The translations under genes were made by a program, and so were the position numbers. The notes below the pieces were generated by a model, which was given only the letters and a program-made list of their open reading frames with translations, searched no databases and was not told where the DNA came from. Of a stretch of DNA of 64,000 nt, positions 7,747-16,324 are shown piece by piece. This stretch comes from Dehalococcoidia bacterium. Its GTDB lineage: Bacteria; Chloroflexota; Dehalococcoidia; Lucifugimonadales; JAGWBF01. Each line of letters begins with the position of its first letter. Positions within the stretch are counted from its first letter, which is position 1. Where the stretch lies: positions 62,001-126,000 of the forward strand of contig JAGWBJ010000002.1 in the NCBI GenBank assembly GCA_021295955.1. The letters are read 5' to 3'.

Positions 7747-9948
7747 CTATTGGAACAGTGCGGGGTTTTTCTCTATGAACCTCGACAAATATCGTCGTAG
7801 AGGTAAAGGAATCTCCCATTTCCGAAGGTCTTGCCAGGAAACCCCCAAGCGTTTATCAGCTTCTGTCGAGTTCCAGAAGTATCTCCTACCACCATCTCCG
7901 AGCATGAGGATTCCATCTGTCCTAAGCTGGTCTAATAGTGCCTGACCTAGAGCGCCCTGCAAGACTCTCTGGTGGTCGATTTTCATGCGGGTACGTGCAA
8001 GGGACCCTCTTCCGTGAGAACGGAACGCGGTGGCAATCCTCTTGAATCTCTTGAATGCCACTGTAAGGTCTTCGTTATCAGACAAGCCTCCTTGAGACCG
8101 TTCGGCTCTGTACGTTGTCCATGGGTATTGCTCTGCTCCGTTCCAAGAAACAAGGAACTTGCTCCCGTCATATACGGTTGGAGGAGGGTTTAACGACGTC
8201 CAGTCGCAGGAGAGTGCTTCTAGCATGACCCCGTCGTCTTCCTCGACGGTTCGGAGCTTCGTATGGCCACCGACGATGAGCGTTCCCGATCGGATGACTA
8301 TTGAATTCGCGATAATCTGGACAGCAGGGCCAATCGTAACTTCCTTTCCTTCAACCCCAAGTTCGACTATGCATGGTACTGTTATGCTAGCATCTCTCAG
8401 ATAGCGGCCAAATGAGATTCTGGAATCCTGTTCGACCGCTAAGGAAAGGGTTATGGGATCAGGGAGTGATGTTTGGAGGTCTCCTCGCGAGTCGAATGTA
8501 AGGAACTCAAACTCCACATCGACCAGATCGATTTCTCCCTCGGGGTCGTCGATCGGATCAAGTCCATCAACATTGAGTCGGACATGGTTCCTGTTAGACT
8601 CTGAGCTAAGCAGCGAGTCATATATGATGCCCAGATGTTCTGGCGTTATCGTCTTCCGTGTATCAGATGACGGCGAACTGCCGGCTAGGTAAAACTCGGC
8701 TAGGAGTCTACTAGGCAAATGTTCCTGCTCAAGCAGACGTTGTGTTACACGTTGCTTCAGTTCGTATCCGAAATCATCCATAATCGCACGTGAACATAGA
8801 TAGGATTCAAAGACCCGATTCGCAAGCCTATCCAGACCCTGTAGGAAAGGGTGTGTAGATAAACCGGAATTGATCGCGTCAGAGTCCTCGTACAAGGCCC
8901 TTAACCCATCAGGCAAGGTATCTGGAAAGGCCGGGGCATTATGGTGTAACACTCGCCCCAGTAACCGTTTACACTGCTCGTCAATGGCATACAGCGACTC
9001 CCAATCCGACCAAGTATGCTGTTTGGCACGTTCGGAGAGAGAATGCTTAACTGCTGGTAGAACCTTAGTTTGTTCACGCTCGAGAATTCGAACTATTACA
9101 TCTTGGAGCAATTGAATGGAACTCTTCTGCCCCGCATTCAACTGTCTACTAAGTGAATTCTGAAGCTCGAATAGATTCGATTCGTCGCCTAAGAGTGTGG
9201 CTACGACATCCAATACAGGCGGGTAGTGAAGGAACTCCCTAGCCGAGGCGTTCTCGGACCCTTCATTCACAGAAAATGCGAGTTGCTCGAAAATTAGATC
9301 TCGGCAGCTATAGAATGGATCAGTCCGTTTTCCTGGTTCAACCTTGTTATCTATATATTGATTTGCTTGTTCCTTGTCAAAGGAATCTATGGAAATAATA
9401 GAGGTATGAACCTCTTGTTCAGCCAAAACTAGCCAAGCCGTTTCGGCTATTTGAGTGCGCCCCAGGAGGACGAAACATATGTCTTTTGAACTTCGGGCAC
9501 ATCGTCCGATATCCTCAAGTAGCCTTTGGAAGGAATTCTCATTGACCTTGAGCCGACCCTCGTCCAGAGCATCGACGATAATGAATTGTAGCCCCTCCTC
9601 CATATACTCCAGAAAATCCTCCGTCTGACCTTTGTCTAGGCATTCGAAGAGGATACGATTCAGTGATCCCCTCGCAACTTCGTGGGCAGATGCTAAATCC
9701 CATAGGAGCGCACCCTTGCGAAATGCTATCTCTCTCGCTAGAGTCGTTTTGCCGACGGCTCCAGGTGCGGAAACGATGAGGACTTGAGTGGTCGATGAGT
9801 TGACGTCGGGTTCGAGAGCCGACAAATGTGGAGGGACGAAGCCCGGTGTTCCTTGATCTACGTAGCTCACCCCTTCAGGCGGCGACTCGCCGATAAGGAA
9901 CCTGTCGCAAGAAGGTAATCTGTTCAGAAGTTCCTCAAAGGACCGCAT
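7747..9948 (-). CDS. Large P-loop ATPase, STAND/NACHT-like, function unknown
   Basis: A 733-residue protein with a nucleotide-binding core near its N-terminus: Walker A APGAVGKTTL (residues 61-70) and Walker B FIIVDALDEGR (122-132), followed by an arginine-bearing LLGR sensor segment. This DALDE arrangement is characteristic of NACHT/STAND ATPases. The middle (about 230-440) is helix-rich and the region about 470-600 is beta-strand-rich. The last 70 residues (MKIDHQRVLQGALG and onward) look like a small helical domain. No membrane segment is evident. Base composition is near 50% G+C by eye, against about two thirds in the flanks, and codon use is relaxed, so recent acquisition is likely. It stands alone between oppositely oriented neighbours. 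STAND ATPases often act in phage defence or signalling, but no effector domain is recognised, so function is inference. Confidence 0.8.
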   Translation of the reverse strand: MRSFEELLNRLPSCDRFLIGESPPEGVSYVDQGTPGFVPPHLSALEPDVNSSTTQVLIVSAPGAVGKTTLAREIAFRKGALLWDLASAHEVARGSLNRILFECLDKGQTEDFLEYMEEGLQFIIVDALDEGRLKVNENSFQRLLEDIGRCARSSKDICFVLLGRTQIAETAWLVLAEQEVHTSIISIDSFDKEQANQYIDNKVEPGKRTDPFYSCRDLIFEQLAFSVNEGSENASAREFLHYPPVLDVVATLLGDESNLFELQNSLSRQLNAGQKSSIQLLQDVIVRILEREQTKVLPAVKHSLSERAKQHTWSDWESLYAIDEQCKRLLGRVLHHNAPAFPDTLPDGLRALYEDSDAINSGLSTHPFLQGLDRLANRVFESYLCSRAIMDDFGYELKQRVTQRLLEQEHLPSRLLAEFYLAGSSPSSDTRKTITPEHLGIIYDSLLSSESNRNHVRLNVDGLDPIDDPEGEIDLVDVEFEFLTFDSRGDLQTSLPDPITLSLAVEQDSRISFGRYLRDASITVPCIVELGVEGKEVTIGPAVQIIANSIVIRSGTLIVGGHTKLRTVEEDDGVMLEALSCDWTSLNPPPTVYDGSKFLVSWNGAEQYPWTTYRAERSQGGLSDNEDLTVAFKRFKRIATAFRSHGRGSLARTRMKIDHQRVLQGALGQALLDQLRTDGILMLGDGGRRYFWNSTEADKRLGVSWQDLRKWEIPLPLRRYLSRFIEKNPALFQ

Positions 9949-10157
9949 AGTCGTGAATCACTCCACCACACTTCTCATGAACGCCACTCACTGCGACGAG
10001 GAACCTGGAGTCTACAAGGAGGCGATGACCCTAGCGAATCTACACAACGCGAATGGTCCAACCGGCTGATTGGCTCAAGTACCATCCAACACCGCCTCTT
10101 TGGGGCAGATTTCTCATGATCCACCATCGCCCCAATGATAGCCACGATCCGGCGTAC

Positions 10158-11657
10158 CTACTCCGCGCTGGGGCCGTGGGGCGCGTAGGAGGTGGCGTTG
10201 GGGTTTCCGGGGACGAACCGGGCCCCGCCCTGCTTGCCGACCAGCCTTCCCGCCTCTATGACCACCCGCCCCCGGGACATGGTCAGCACGGGCATACCCA
10301 GCAGCTCCATGCCCTTGAAGGTGCCCAGGTCGCTGACGCTGTGCTCCTCGTCCACGGTGTGGAGGAGGGTGTGGTCCCAGATGGCGAGGTCTGCGTCGGA
10401 GCCGGGCTGCAGGACGCCCTTTCGGGGGAAGATGCCGAATATCTTGGCCGGGTTCTCGCAGAAGAGCTGCACGAACCTGGGCAGGGTGATCTTCCCGGTG
10501 TTCACCCCGTAGCTCCACACCACCGGCATCATGAACTCCAGGGTGCTGAGGCCCGCGGCTATGTCGAAGATGTTCTCCTGGCCTGGCTCGGGTTCCGGGG
10601 CGTCTCCGAAGATCTCTCCCGAGGTGTTCCCCGTCAGCTTCAGGTTGCGGGTATAGCCGGTGAAGTCGCTGCCGATGGTGTTGACGGTGCCCGAGGCCAG
10701 GGCGGCCCACATGGCGTCCTGGTCCTCGGCCTCCCGCAGGGGAGGGGCGACCTTGAGCCTGTAGCCCCCCCGGAGCATATCCTCGTTGGTGAGGGTCAGG
10801 TAGTGGGGGCAGGTCTCGGCGTAGAGGGACAGGCCCTTGTCCTTGTAGTGCTCCAGGATGGGCACGACCTCGTGGGTGCTGAGGTGCACGGGGTACAGCG
10901 GCGACCCGGTGATCATCGCCATGGTGGCGGCGCGGTTGACGGCCTCGGCCTCCAGGATGTTGGGCGCCGAGTCCAGGTAGTGGCCGGAGCCGGTCTTGCC
11001 CTGGGCCCTGAATGTGTCCTCCAGGTATGCCTTGCAGCAGCCGTTCTCGGCGTGGACCATGGCCATGCCGCCGTCCCGGGCCGCCAGGTCCATCACCCGC
11101 ATCAGCAGCTCGTCGGGCACCGCCAGCAGGTTGGTGGGCGAGTCCACGTTCCAGGGGTTCCAGGTCATGAACATCTTGAAGGAGATGGCCCCCATCCTGA
11201 TGAGCTCGGGGACCACCTTCCCAATGTCGTCCTGGTCCCGGACGCTGATGAGGCCGTGGACGGCAAAGTCGGTGTAGGAGGCCTGCTCCGCGTACTCGAT
11301 AAACCCCTTGACGATGTCCGGATTGTACTTTCGGACTCCCCACGAGTTGCCGAAACGCTCGTGGCGGTGGGTCTCGGAACCGATGAACGCCACGCACGTG
11401 GTGACGCCTCCGTAGGCGGCGCACAGGGAGTAGGTGTCCATCTTGTCCCCGTAGACCGGGTGGGAGTGGCAGTCGATGCCTCCGGGAAGGACGTACCTCC
11501 CCGTTACGTCGATGACACGCCGTGCGCTCCGGGCCGACAGGTCCGGGCCTGTCTCCTGCACCACGCCGTCGGCGATGAGGACATCGGACCGGGTCATCCC
11601 CTCGCCCGAAACCAGGATCCCGCCCTTGATGAGTACGTCGCTCTGCTGCGTAGTCAC
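10158..11657 (-). CDS. Dihydropyrimidinase / D-hydantoinase-family amidohydrolase
   Basis: A 499-residue cyclic-amide hydrolase of the dihydropyrimidinase family. It starts at GTG 11657 behind AAGGAG. Metal and carboxylated-lysine residues are recognisable: DCHSH (His64, His66), SFKMFM (Lys161), VHAENG (His202), PVHLST (His258) and the catalytic Asp331 in GSDFTGY, where relatives usually read STDH. The enzyme would hydrolyse a dihydropyrimidine, hydantoin or allantoin-like ring to the ureido acid. Its specificity loop differs from the second paralogue at 58248. It stands alone on the minus strand, separated from the ATPase gene by about 200 bp without features. Confidence 0.88.
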   Translation of the reverse strand: MTTQQSDVLIKGGILVSGEGMTRSDVLIADGVVQETGPDLSARSARRVIDVTGRYVLPGGIDCHSHPVYGDKMDTYSLCAAYGGVTTCVAFIGSETHRHERFGNSWGVRKYNPDIVKGFIEYAEQASYTDFAVHGLISVRDQDDIGKVVPELIRMGAISFKMFMTWNPWNVDSPTNLLAVPDELLMRVMDLAARDGGMAMVHAENGCCKAYLEDTFRAQGKTGSGHYLDSAPNILEAEAVNRAATMAMITGSPLYPVHLSTHEVVPILEHYKDKGLSLYAETCPHYLTLTNEDMLRGGYRLKVAPPLREAEDQDAMWAALASGTVNTIGSDFTGYTRNLKLTGNTSGEIFGDAPEPEPGQENIFDIAAGLSTLEFMMPVVWSYGVNTGKITLPRFVQLFCENPAKIFGIFPRKGVLQPGSDADLAIWDHTLLHTVDEEHSVSDLGTFKGMELLGMPVLTMSRGRVVIEAGRLVGKQGGARFVPGNPNATSYAPHGPSAE

Positions 11658-12219
11658 GGTCCTGCTCCTTCTTTTTGCGCGGCGCCCTGAATCACAAGTC
11701 CAGTCTCGATCCCGATCACCCCCCGAACCGCTGGCCGATATACTTGACCATGTCGCTTCCCGTCAACTCTCTTCTCTCTTCATAGAGAAGGTCCATGACA
11801 TCGCGGGTCTGTACCTCAATTCCCCCGACAAAGCCTTGATCGTGTGGACGGAAAGCCGGGGATGCGTGTTCTTTGGCGCTCGGAGGGGAGAGTTGACCGC
11901 CTGACGCTCTGGAGTCATTCTCGGAGGCTCCACCCATGCCTGTCAACCCCGCCCGGGGCGAGTCAGGCACTACCTTCACAGGCAGGTGACCCTAGGTCGC
12001 CCGGCCTTTCTGCGCCATAACCGGGGCCAAAGCCTTGCCCGCTTTTTCGGAACCTTTTTCAACCATGGGTGCGGGCCCAGACTGTCGCCAGCGCCTGATC
12101 TCAGGCGTAAGCTGCAATCCCCAGTCTCCCCAGACAGTGGGCGGCGACCTCCGCCCGACCGCCTCACCATCGCCGGGTTTAGGGCGACGGACCAGGCGAA
12201 CGCCCAGTCTGTATCGGCA
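11658..12219. other. Gene-poor region upstream of the amidohydrolase
   Basis: About 560 bp without a convincing gene. The only frame of note is on the minus strand at 11716-11979. Its last 30 codons (ending DMVKYIGQRFGG) look protein-like but match no family I recognise, so it could be the tail of a decayed gene. I see no tRNA, repeat or terminator here. Confidence 0.4.
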
Positions 12220-12250
12220 TTGCCTAATACTTATACAATCGTTGTATAAT
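12220..12250 (+). promoter_or_regulatory. Promoter with palindromic operator
   Basis: TTGCCT (12220-12225), a 19-bp spacer and TATAAT (12245-12250) form a promoter in an AT-rich patch. A perfect 8-bp inverted repeat, TTATACAA at 12231-12238 and TTGTATAA at 12242-12249 with a TCG centre, overlaps the -10 box. That is the geometry expected for a dimeric repressor site. It points at the frameshifted small gene and the MpaB-like gene downstream. No regulator gene is adjacent. Confidence 0.5.
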
Positions 12251-12318
12251 GGCAATCGTCGCCCTGCAGTTGCCGTCTGAAGGGCAGAGGGGGCATAACA
12301 GAAGCGCGAGATGCTCCG

Positions 12319-12622
12319 ATGGCTACGACTGAAGAACGCCTGAGCCGCCTGGAGGGCGTCTACGAACACCTGGCCGACCAAGGCGGCCCTTGCCAACCTC
12401 CGGGCAGACCTGACGGCGGACCCTGCCGCCCTACAGTCGGTCATCAATGCCCAGACGTGGCCGCTAGCAGGGATGGTGCATCTCGCCAAGTATGCATGCG
12501 GCGTAGCCGAAGAGATAGCCGGACGGGGCAAGATCATGGCCGCAGCTCGAGGACACGCCCGGCGCCCCCACTTGCAGGAGGCGCCGGACGTGGAATGGTG
12601 GAATGATGGAAGCGCCGTCTGA
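12319..12622 (+). pseudogene. Frameshifted small coiled-coil protein gene
   Basis: The frame opens with MATTEERLSRLEGVYEHLA, a heptad-like start seen in small coiled-coil (sometimes membrane-anchored) bacterial proteins. It then turns into Gly/Pro/Arg-rich junk after about position 12372. The +1 frame from that point continues sensibly (KAALANLRADLTADPAAL, then a TWPLAGMV segment) and stops at TGA 12620-12622. This indicates a single frameshift at the GACCAAGGC stretch, and the original protein was probably about 100 residues. The end overlaps the start of the MpaB-like gene by 20 nt. A sequencing error cannot be excluded. Confidence 0.5.
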
Positions 12623-13769
12623 TTACAAGGCGGGCTACGAGAAGGCACGTCTGGCCGACAGAGAGACCGCGGACAACTACATCGCCCACACCCGTATCGG
12701 CGACCCGGTCATGGACGCGGTGGTCGAAGAGCTGGCGTCGCTGCCTCAGGTCCAAGTCCACCAGTTCATCCGCGCCGGGATGGATGAGGACCACGAGGGT
12801 ATGCGGAACGCGCCGCAGCTGCTGCGCGACTTCTTCATCGACGCGGAGCAGCCCGACCCGGAGTGGCTTGATCGCGGCGCCTTCAGGCCGGGCGTCCGTG
12901 CTTTCCAGAGAAACTCAGTCGCCGTCCTATCAGCCTTCGTCACCGGCGTGCTTATTGACGGCTTCTCTACGCTGATAAGCAAATCTTTCGTGCAGACCGG
13001 GCGAATATTCGACAACGGCGTCTGGCGGCTCAAGCAGAACAACCGGCACCAGATGGAGATATTCTGGCCCGGTGGGCTGGACAGGCACGGCGACGGGTGG
13101 AAGCTGTCCGTCCGCATCCGGTTCGTGCATGCCCAGATTCGGAGGCTGCTGGCACAGACCGAAGAGTGGGAGCACGACGCCTGGGGCCTGCCGGTCAGCG
13201 CCGCTCACCTGGGCTATGCGGTAGCCTGTTTCGCCGCGCGCACCGTCAAACACTCGGAGGCGCTGGGAGCTCGTTACAGCCCGGAGGAGCGGGCCGGCTT
13301 CCACGCTGTCTGGCGCTACGCCGGCCATCTCATGGGCATCCCCGAGACGATCCTCTTCACCGACGAGAGCCACGCCCTGCACATATACCGGATCGGCTCC
13401 TTGTGTGAGCCTCCTCCAACGCCGGAGGCGATCGTCATGACAAACGCGCTGATCAACTCCGCCCCGCTGGTCGCGGGCATCACGGATGCTGAGGAACGGA
13501 AGAAGCTGGTGAAGGGCGTCATCTACCCCGTCTCCCGGGGTCTCATAGGGAACGACCTCGCCGACCAGTTGAACTTTCCCGCGAACAGATTGCCCTTCGT
13601 GCTGTTCTGGTTCCGGCTGGACCAGCACATTCAGAGACTGCGAGCGCGGTTACGAAAGGAAGGCCCCAAGAACTTCTCGACCCTCTTGGAGGCGTCCGCC
13701 TACGACGACGCCGGCCTGTCCTATCGGTTGCCTGACCACGCGCACGCGGAATGGTCCGGCAGATGGTAG
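12603..13769 (+). CDS. MpaB/DUF2236-family oxygenase-like protein
   Basis: A 388-residue protein of the DUF2236 (ER-bound oxygenase MpaB / rubber oxygenase Lcp) family. These are all-helical, b-type-haem proteins, some of which cleave isoprenoid double bonds with O2. The family signature is visible in SVRIRFVHAQIRRLL (Arg-x-x-x-His). Further matches are GVLIDGFSTLISKSFVQTGRIFDNG and HAVWRYAGHLMGIPETIL with a late DESHAL. Two adjacent ATG codons (12603 and 12606) are possible starts; the ribosome site is weak. The gene overlaps the decayed small gene and probably shares its promoter at 12220-12250. The substrate is unknown. Confidence 0.8.
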   Translation: MMEAPSDYKAGYEKARLADRETADNYIAHTRIGDPVMDAVVEELASLPQVQVHQFIRAGMDEDHEGMRNAPQLLRDFFIDAEQPDPEWLDRGAFRPGVRAFQRNSVAVLSAFVTGVLIDGFSTLISKSFVQTGRIFDNGVWRLKQNNRHQMEIFWPGGLDRHGDGWKLSVRIRFVHAQIRRLLAQTEEWEHDAWGLPVSAAHLGYAVACFAARTVKHSEALGARYSPEERAGFHAVWRYAGHLMGIPETILFTDESHALHIYRIGSLCEPPPTPEAIVMTNALINSAPLVAGITDAEERKKLVKGVIYPVSRGLIGNDLADQLNFPANRLPFVLFWFRLDQHIQRLRARLRKEGPKNFSTLLEASAYDDAGLSYRLPDHAHAEWSGRW

Positions 13770-13798
13770 GGGACCGCCCCGGTCGATGAGAGCAAACC

Positions 13799-13903
13799 AT
13801 GCCGAACGTCGAGATACCGATCAGGATGACGGTCGCCCTAGTCTTCTTCGACGTCTCTGGCATTGCCGGATACTACGCTATGGACCGACCCGACATAGAG
13901 TGA
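13799..13903 (+). CDS. Possible 34-residue peptide
   Basis: A short frame starting MPNVEIPIRMTVALVFFDVS and ending at TGA 13901. It has a moderately hydrophobic middle and a weak GATGAGAG ribosome site, and lies 30 bp downstream of the MpaB-like gene. There is no family evidence; it may be chance. Confidence 0.15.
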   Translation: MPNVEIPIRMTVALVFFDVSGIAGYYAMDRPDIE

Positions 13904-14206
13904 GTCGCGAAGAGCAGCTTCATCGTCTTCATCGCTCTTGGGCCGTTGAGATGGCTTAGCGTACCTTCGGGGTGATGGTCAACCAATACCAGCGCCCCTG
14001 GCCTGCAGCCGTAGCGGGATGGACTAGTGCGCCTCTCTCTGTGGGCCGACGGTCGTTTGACGCTGGAAGGGGCCGCGACTAGAATTGCATCGGCGCCCGA
14101 ACCGGGTCCACGCGTGGCTCAGATGGGTGCGCGTGTGCCCGACACGGGGATGCGATGCGGCGCCGGGGCCCGCGGGTCGCGGACGCCAAGGGCGGGGCTG
14201 GAGCCT
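13904..14206. other. Leader region of the hyuAB unit
   Basis: About 300 bp without a convincing gene. It contains the hyuAB promoter at 14057-14085. The frame feeding into hyuA is open back to about 14027 but is not protein-like before the ATG at 14207. Confidence 0.4.
14057..14085 (+). promoter_or_regulatory. Putative promoter of hyuAB
   Basis: TTGACG (14057-14062), 17-bp spacer, TAGAAT (14080-14085), about 120 bp before the hyuA ATG. Confidence 0.5.
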
Positions 14207-16324
14207 ATGGCCGAGCTACATCTGGGCAGCGACGTGGGCGGTACCTTCACCGACTTCGTAGTGATGGACCGGGAGTCGGGCGCCTTCTCCGTGGGCAAGA
14301 CGCTGACCACTCCCCAGAACCCGGCGGTGGGCGTCACCGACGGTGCCGAAGAGGTGTTGAGACGCCTGGGGGCGTCGCTGTCCGACGTGCGCCAGATCAA
14401 CCACTGCACGACCCTGGCCGGCAATCTCATCGTGGAGCGCAAGGGCGCCAAGGTCGGGCTGGTGGCTACCCAGGGGTTCAGAGACTCCCTGGAGATGGGC
14501 AGGGAGCTTCGCTACGACATCTTCGACCTGCTGATCACCAGGGCCGAGCCGCTGGTGCGAAGATACCTCAGGAGGACCGTCTCGGAGAGAATGGACCGGG
14601 ACGGCAACGTGGTCCGCCCCCTGGACCTGGACGAGCTGGACGGCATCGTTTCCTTCTTCCGGGCCGAGGGCGTGCAGTCCATCGCCGTGGCCCTGCTCCA
14701 CGCCTATCGGGACGCCACCCACGAGCAGCGCATCCGCGACCGCCTGAGGGAGCGGTACCCGGAGTTCTACGTCTCCGTCTCCTCGGAGGTGGCCCCCGAG
14801 GTCCGGGAGTTCGAGAGGACATCCACCACCGTGGCCAACGCCTACGTGCAGCCGGCCATGGACCGCTACGCCGAGGACATGGTGGTGCGCTTTCAGGACA
14901 AAGGGTTCGGCGGGACCATTTACCCAATGGTGTCGGGCGGCGGCTTGACGACCCTGGACGTGGCCCTGGAGTTCCCGGTGCGCATGGTCGAGTCGGGGCC
15001 GGCCGCGGGGGCGGTTGCCGCCGCCTACTACGGACAGCTTCTGGGAGAGCAGGACGTGGTGTCCTTCGACATGGGTGGGACCACCGCCAAGGTCTGCCTG
15101 AACCGCGCCGGGACACCCTCCCGGACCAACGAGCTGGAGGTGGCCAGGGAGCACCGGTTCCGCAAGGGCAGCGGCATCACCCTCCGGGTGCCCGCCATAG
15201 AGATGGTGGAGATCGGCGCGGGAGGGGGAAGCATCGCCCATATCGACTCCATGGGGCTCCTGAAGGTCGGGCCCGAGAGTGCCGGGGCCGACCCGGGCCC
15301 CGTCTGCTACGGCCGTGGGGGCGCCGCCCCCACGGTCACCGACGCGGACCTGCTCCTGGGATACCTGGACCCCGGCCACTTCCTGGGCGGGGAGATGTCC
15401 CTGGCGGCCGGTCCGGCCCGGGAGACCATCATGGAGCGCCTGGGCAAGCCCCTGGGCGTGGACCTGACGCGGGCCGCCGCCGGCATACACGACGTGGTCA
15501 ACGAGAACATGGCCACCGCGGCAAGGGTCTACGCCTCGGAGCAGGGGGTGGACCTGCGCCGGTTCGCCATGATCGCCTTCGGCGGCGCGGGCCCGGTCCA
15601 CGCCTACCGGGTGGCCAAGCGCCTGGGCATCTCCAGGGTCATCTGCCCCCTGGGCGCCGGTGTCTTCTCCTCGGTGGGGCTGCTGGTGGCCCCCCGGTCC
15701 TTCGACTTCGTGCACAGCTACATCACCCGCCTGGACTCCCTGGACTGGGACTATCTGGGCGAGGTCCACCGGGGGATGGAGTCCCATGCCCTGGAGATAC
15801 TCACCGCGGCCGGCGCCGACCCCGCGACCATCGCCATGCGGCACACGGCCGACATGCGCTACGTCGGCCAGGGGTTCGAGGTGAACGTCCCTCTGGCCCG
15901 GGAGGACATCGAGTCCCGGGACCACCGACGCCTGGAAGAGGTGTTCAACTCCAACTACGAGCGGATATTCCATCGACGGTTGAACCACGTGCCGGTAGAG
16001 GCCATCACCTGGCGCTTCACCGCGTCGGAGCCGCCGCCGCGCCCGGAGATGCGGTTCGGCTCTCCCCCCACGTCCCAATACGCCCAATACCCCAAGGGGC
16101 TCAAGGGCCCCGACGGGCTCAAGGGAACCCGCCCCATCTTCATCCACGAGGAGGGGGGCTACGCCGACGTGCCCGTGTACGACCGCTACAGCTTGCAACC
16201 CGGGACGGCGTTCCCGGGACCGGCGGTGGTGGAGGAGCGGGAGTCGACGGTGGTGGTGGGCCCCGACGCCCGGGTCTCGGTGGACTCCCACCTGAATCTC
16301 ATCATGGAGCTGGAACAGGCATGA
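14207..16324 (+). CDS. hyuA: Hydantoinase/oxoprolinase subunit A (HyuA)
   Basis: A 705-residue ATP-dependent hydrolase subunit of the hydantoinase A / 5-oxoprolinase / acetone carboxylase family. Start ATG 14207 is chosen because the protein then begins with the conserved LGSDVGGTFTDFVV phosphate-binding motif; GGAG lies just upstream. Further signatures are VERKGAKVGLVATQGFRD, the FDMGGTTAKVCL ATPase motif near residue 290, the GAGGGSIAHID loop, and AFGGAGPVHAYRVAKRLG. HyuA couples ATP hydrolysis to opening of a cyclic imide, hydantoin or lactam. Its stop overlaps the hyuB start (ATGA), so the subunits are made together. The true substrate could be N-methylhydantoin, hydantoin or 5-oxoproline. 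Confidence 0.88.
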   Translation: MAELHLGSDVGGTFTDFVVMDRESGAFSVGKTLTTPQNPAVGVTDGAEEVLRRLGASLSDVRQINHCTTLAGNLIVERKGAKVGLVATQGFRDSLEMGRELRYDIFDLLITRAEPLVRRYLRRTVSERMDRDGNVVRPLDLDELDGIVSFFRAEGVQSIAVALLHAYRDATHEQRIRDRLRERYPEFYVSVSSEVAPEVREFERTSTTVANAYVQPAMDRYAEDMVVRFQDKGFGGTIYPMVSGGGLTTLDVALEFPVRMVESGPAAGAVAAAYYGQLLGEQDVVSFDMGGTTAKVCLNRAGTPSRTNELEVAREHRFRKGSGITLRVPAIEMVEIGAGGGSIAHIDSMGLLKVGPESAGADPGPVCYGRGGAAPTVTDADLLLGYLDPGHFLGGEMSLAAGPARETIMERLGKPLGVDLTRAAAGIHDVVNENMATAARVYASEQGVDLRRFAMIAFGGAGPVHAYRVAKRLGISRVICPLGAGVFSSVGLLVAPRSFDFVHSYITRLDSLDWDYLGEVHRGMESHALEILTAAGADPATIAMRHTADMRYVGQGFEVNVPLAREDIESRDHRRLEEVFNSNYERIFHRRLNHVPVEAITWRFTASEPPPRPEMRFGSPPTSQYAQYPKGLKGPDGLKGTRPIFIHEEGGYADVPVYDRYSLQPGTAFPGPAVVEERESTVVVGPDARVSVDSHLNLIMELEQA

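Noticed and set aside
11716-11979. Minus-strand frame as an antitoxin-like gene
   Set aside because: Only the last 30 codons look protein-like; no toxin partner, ribosome site or family match.
12603-13769. MpaB-like gene as a transferred element together with the low-GC ATPase
   Set aside because: Its base composition is closer to the rest of the chromosome and a normal amidohydrolase gene lies between them.
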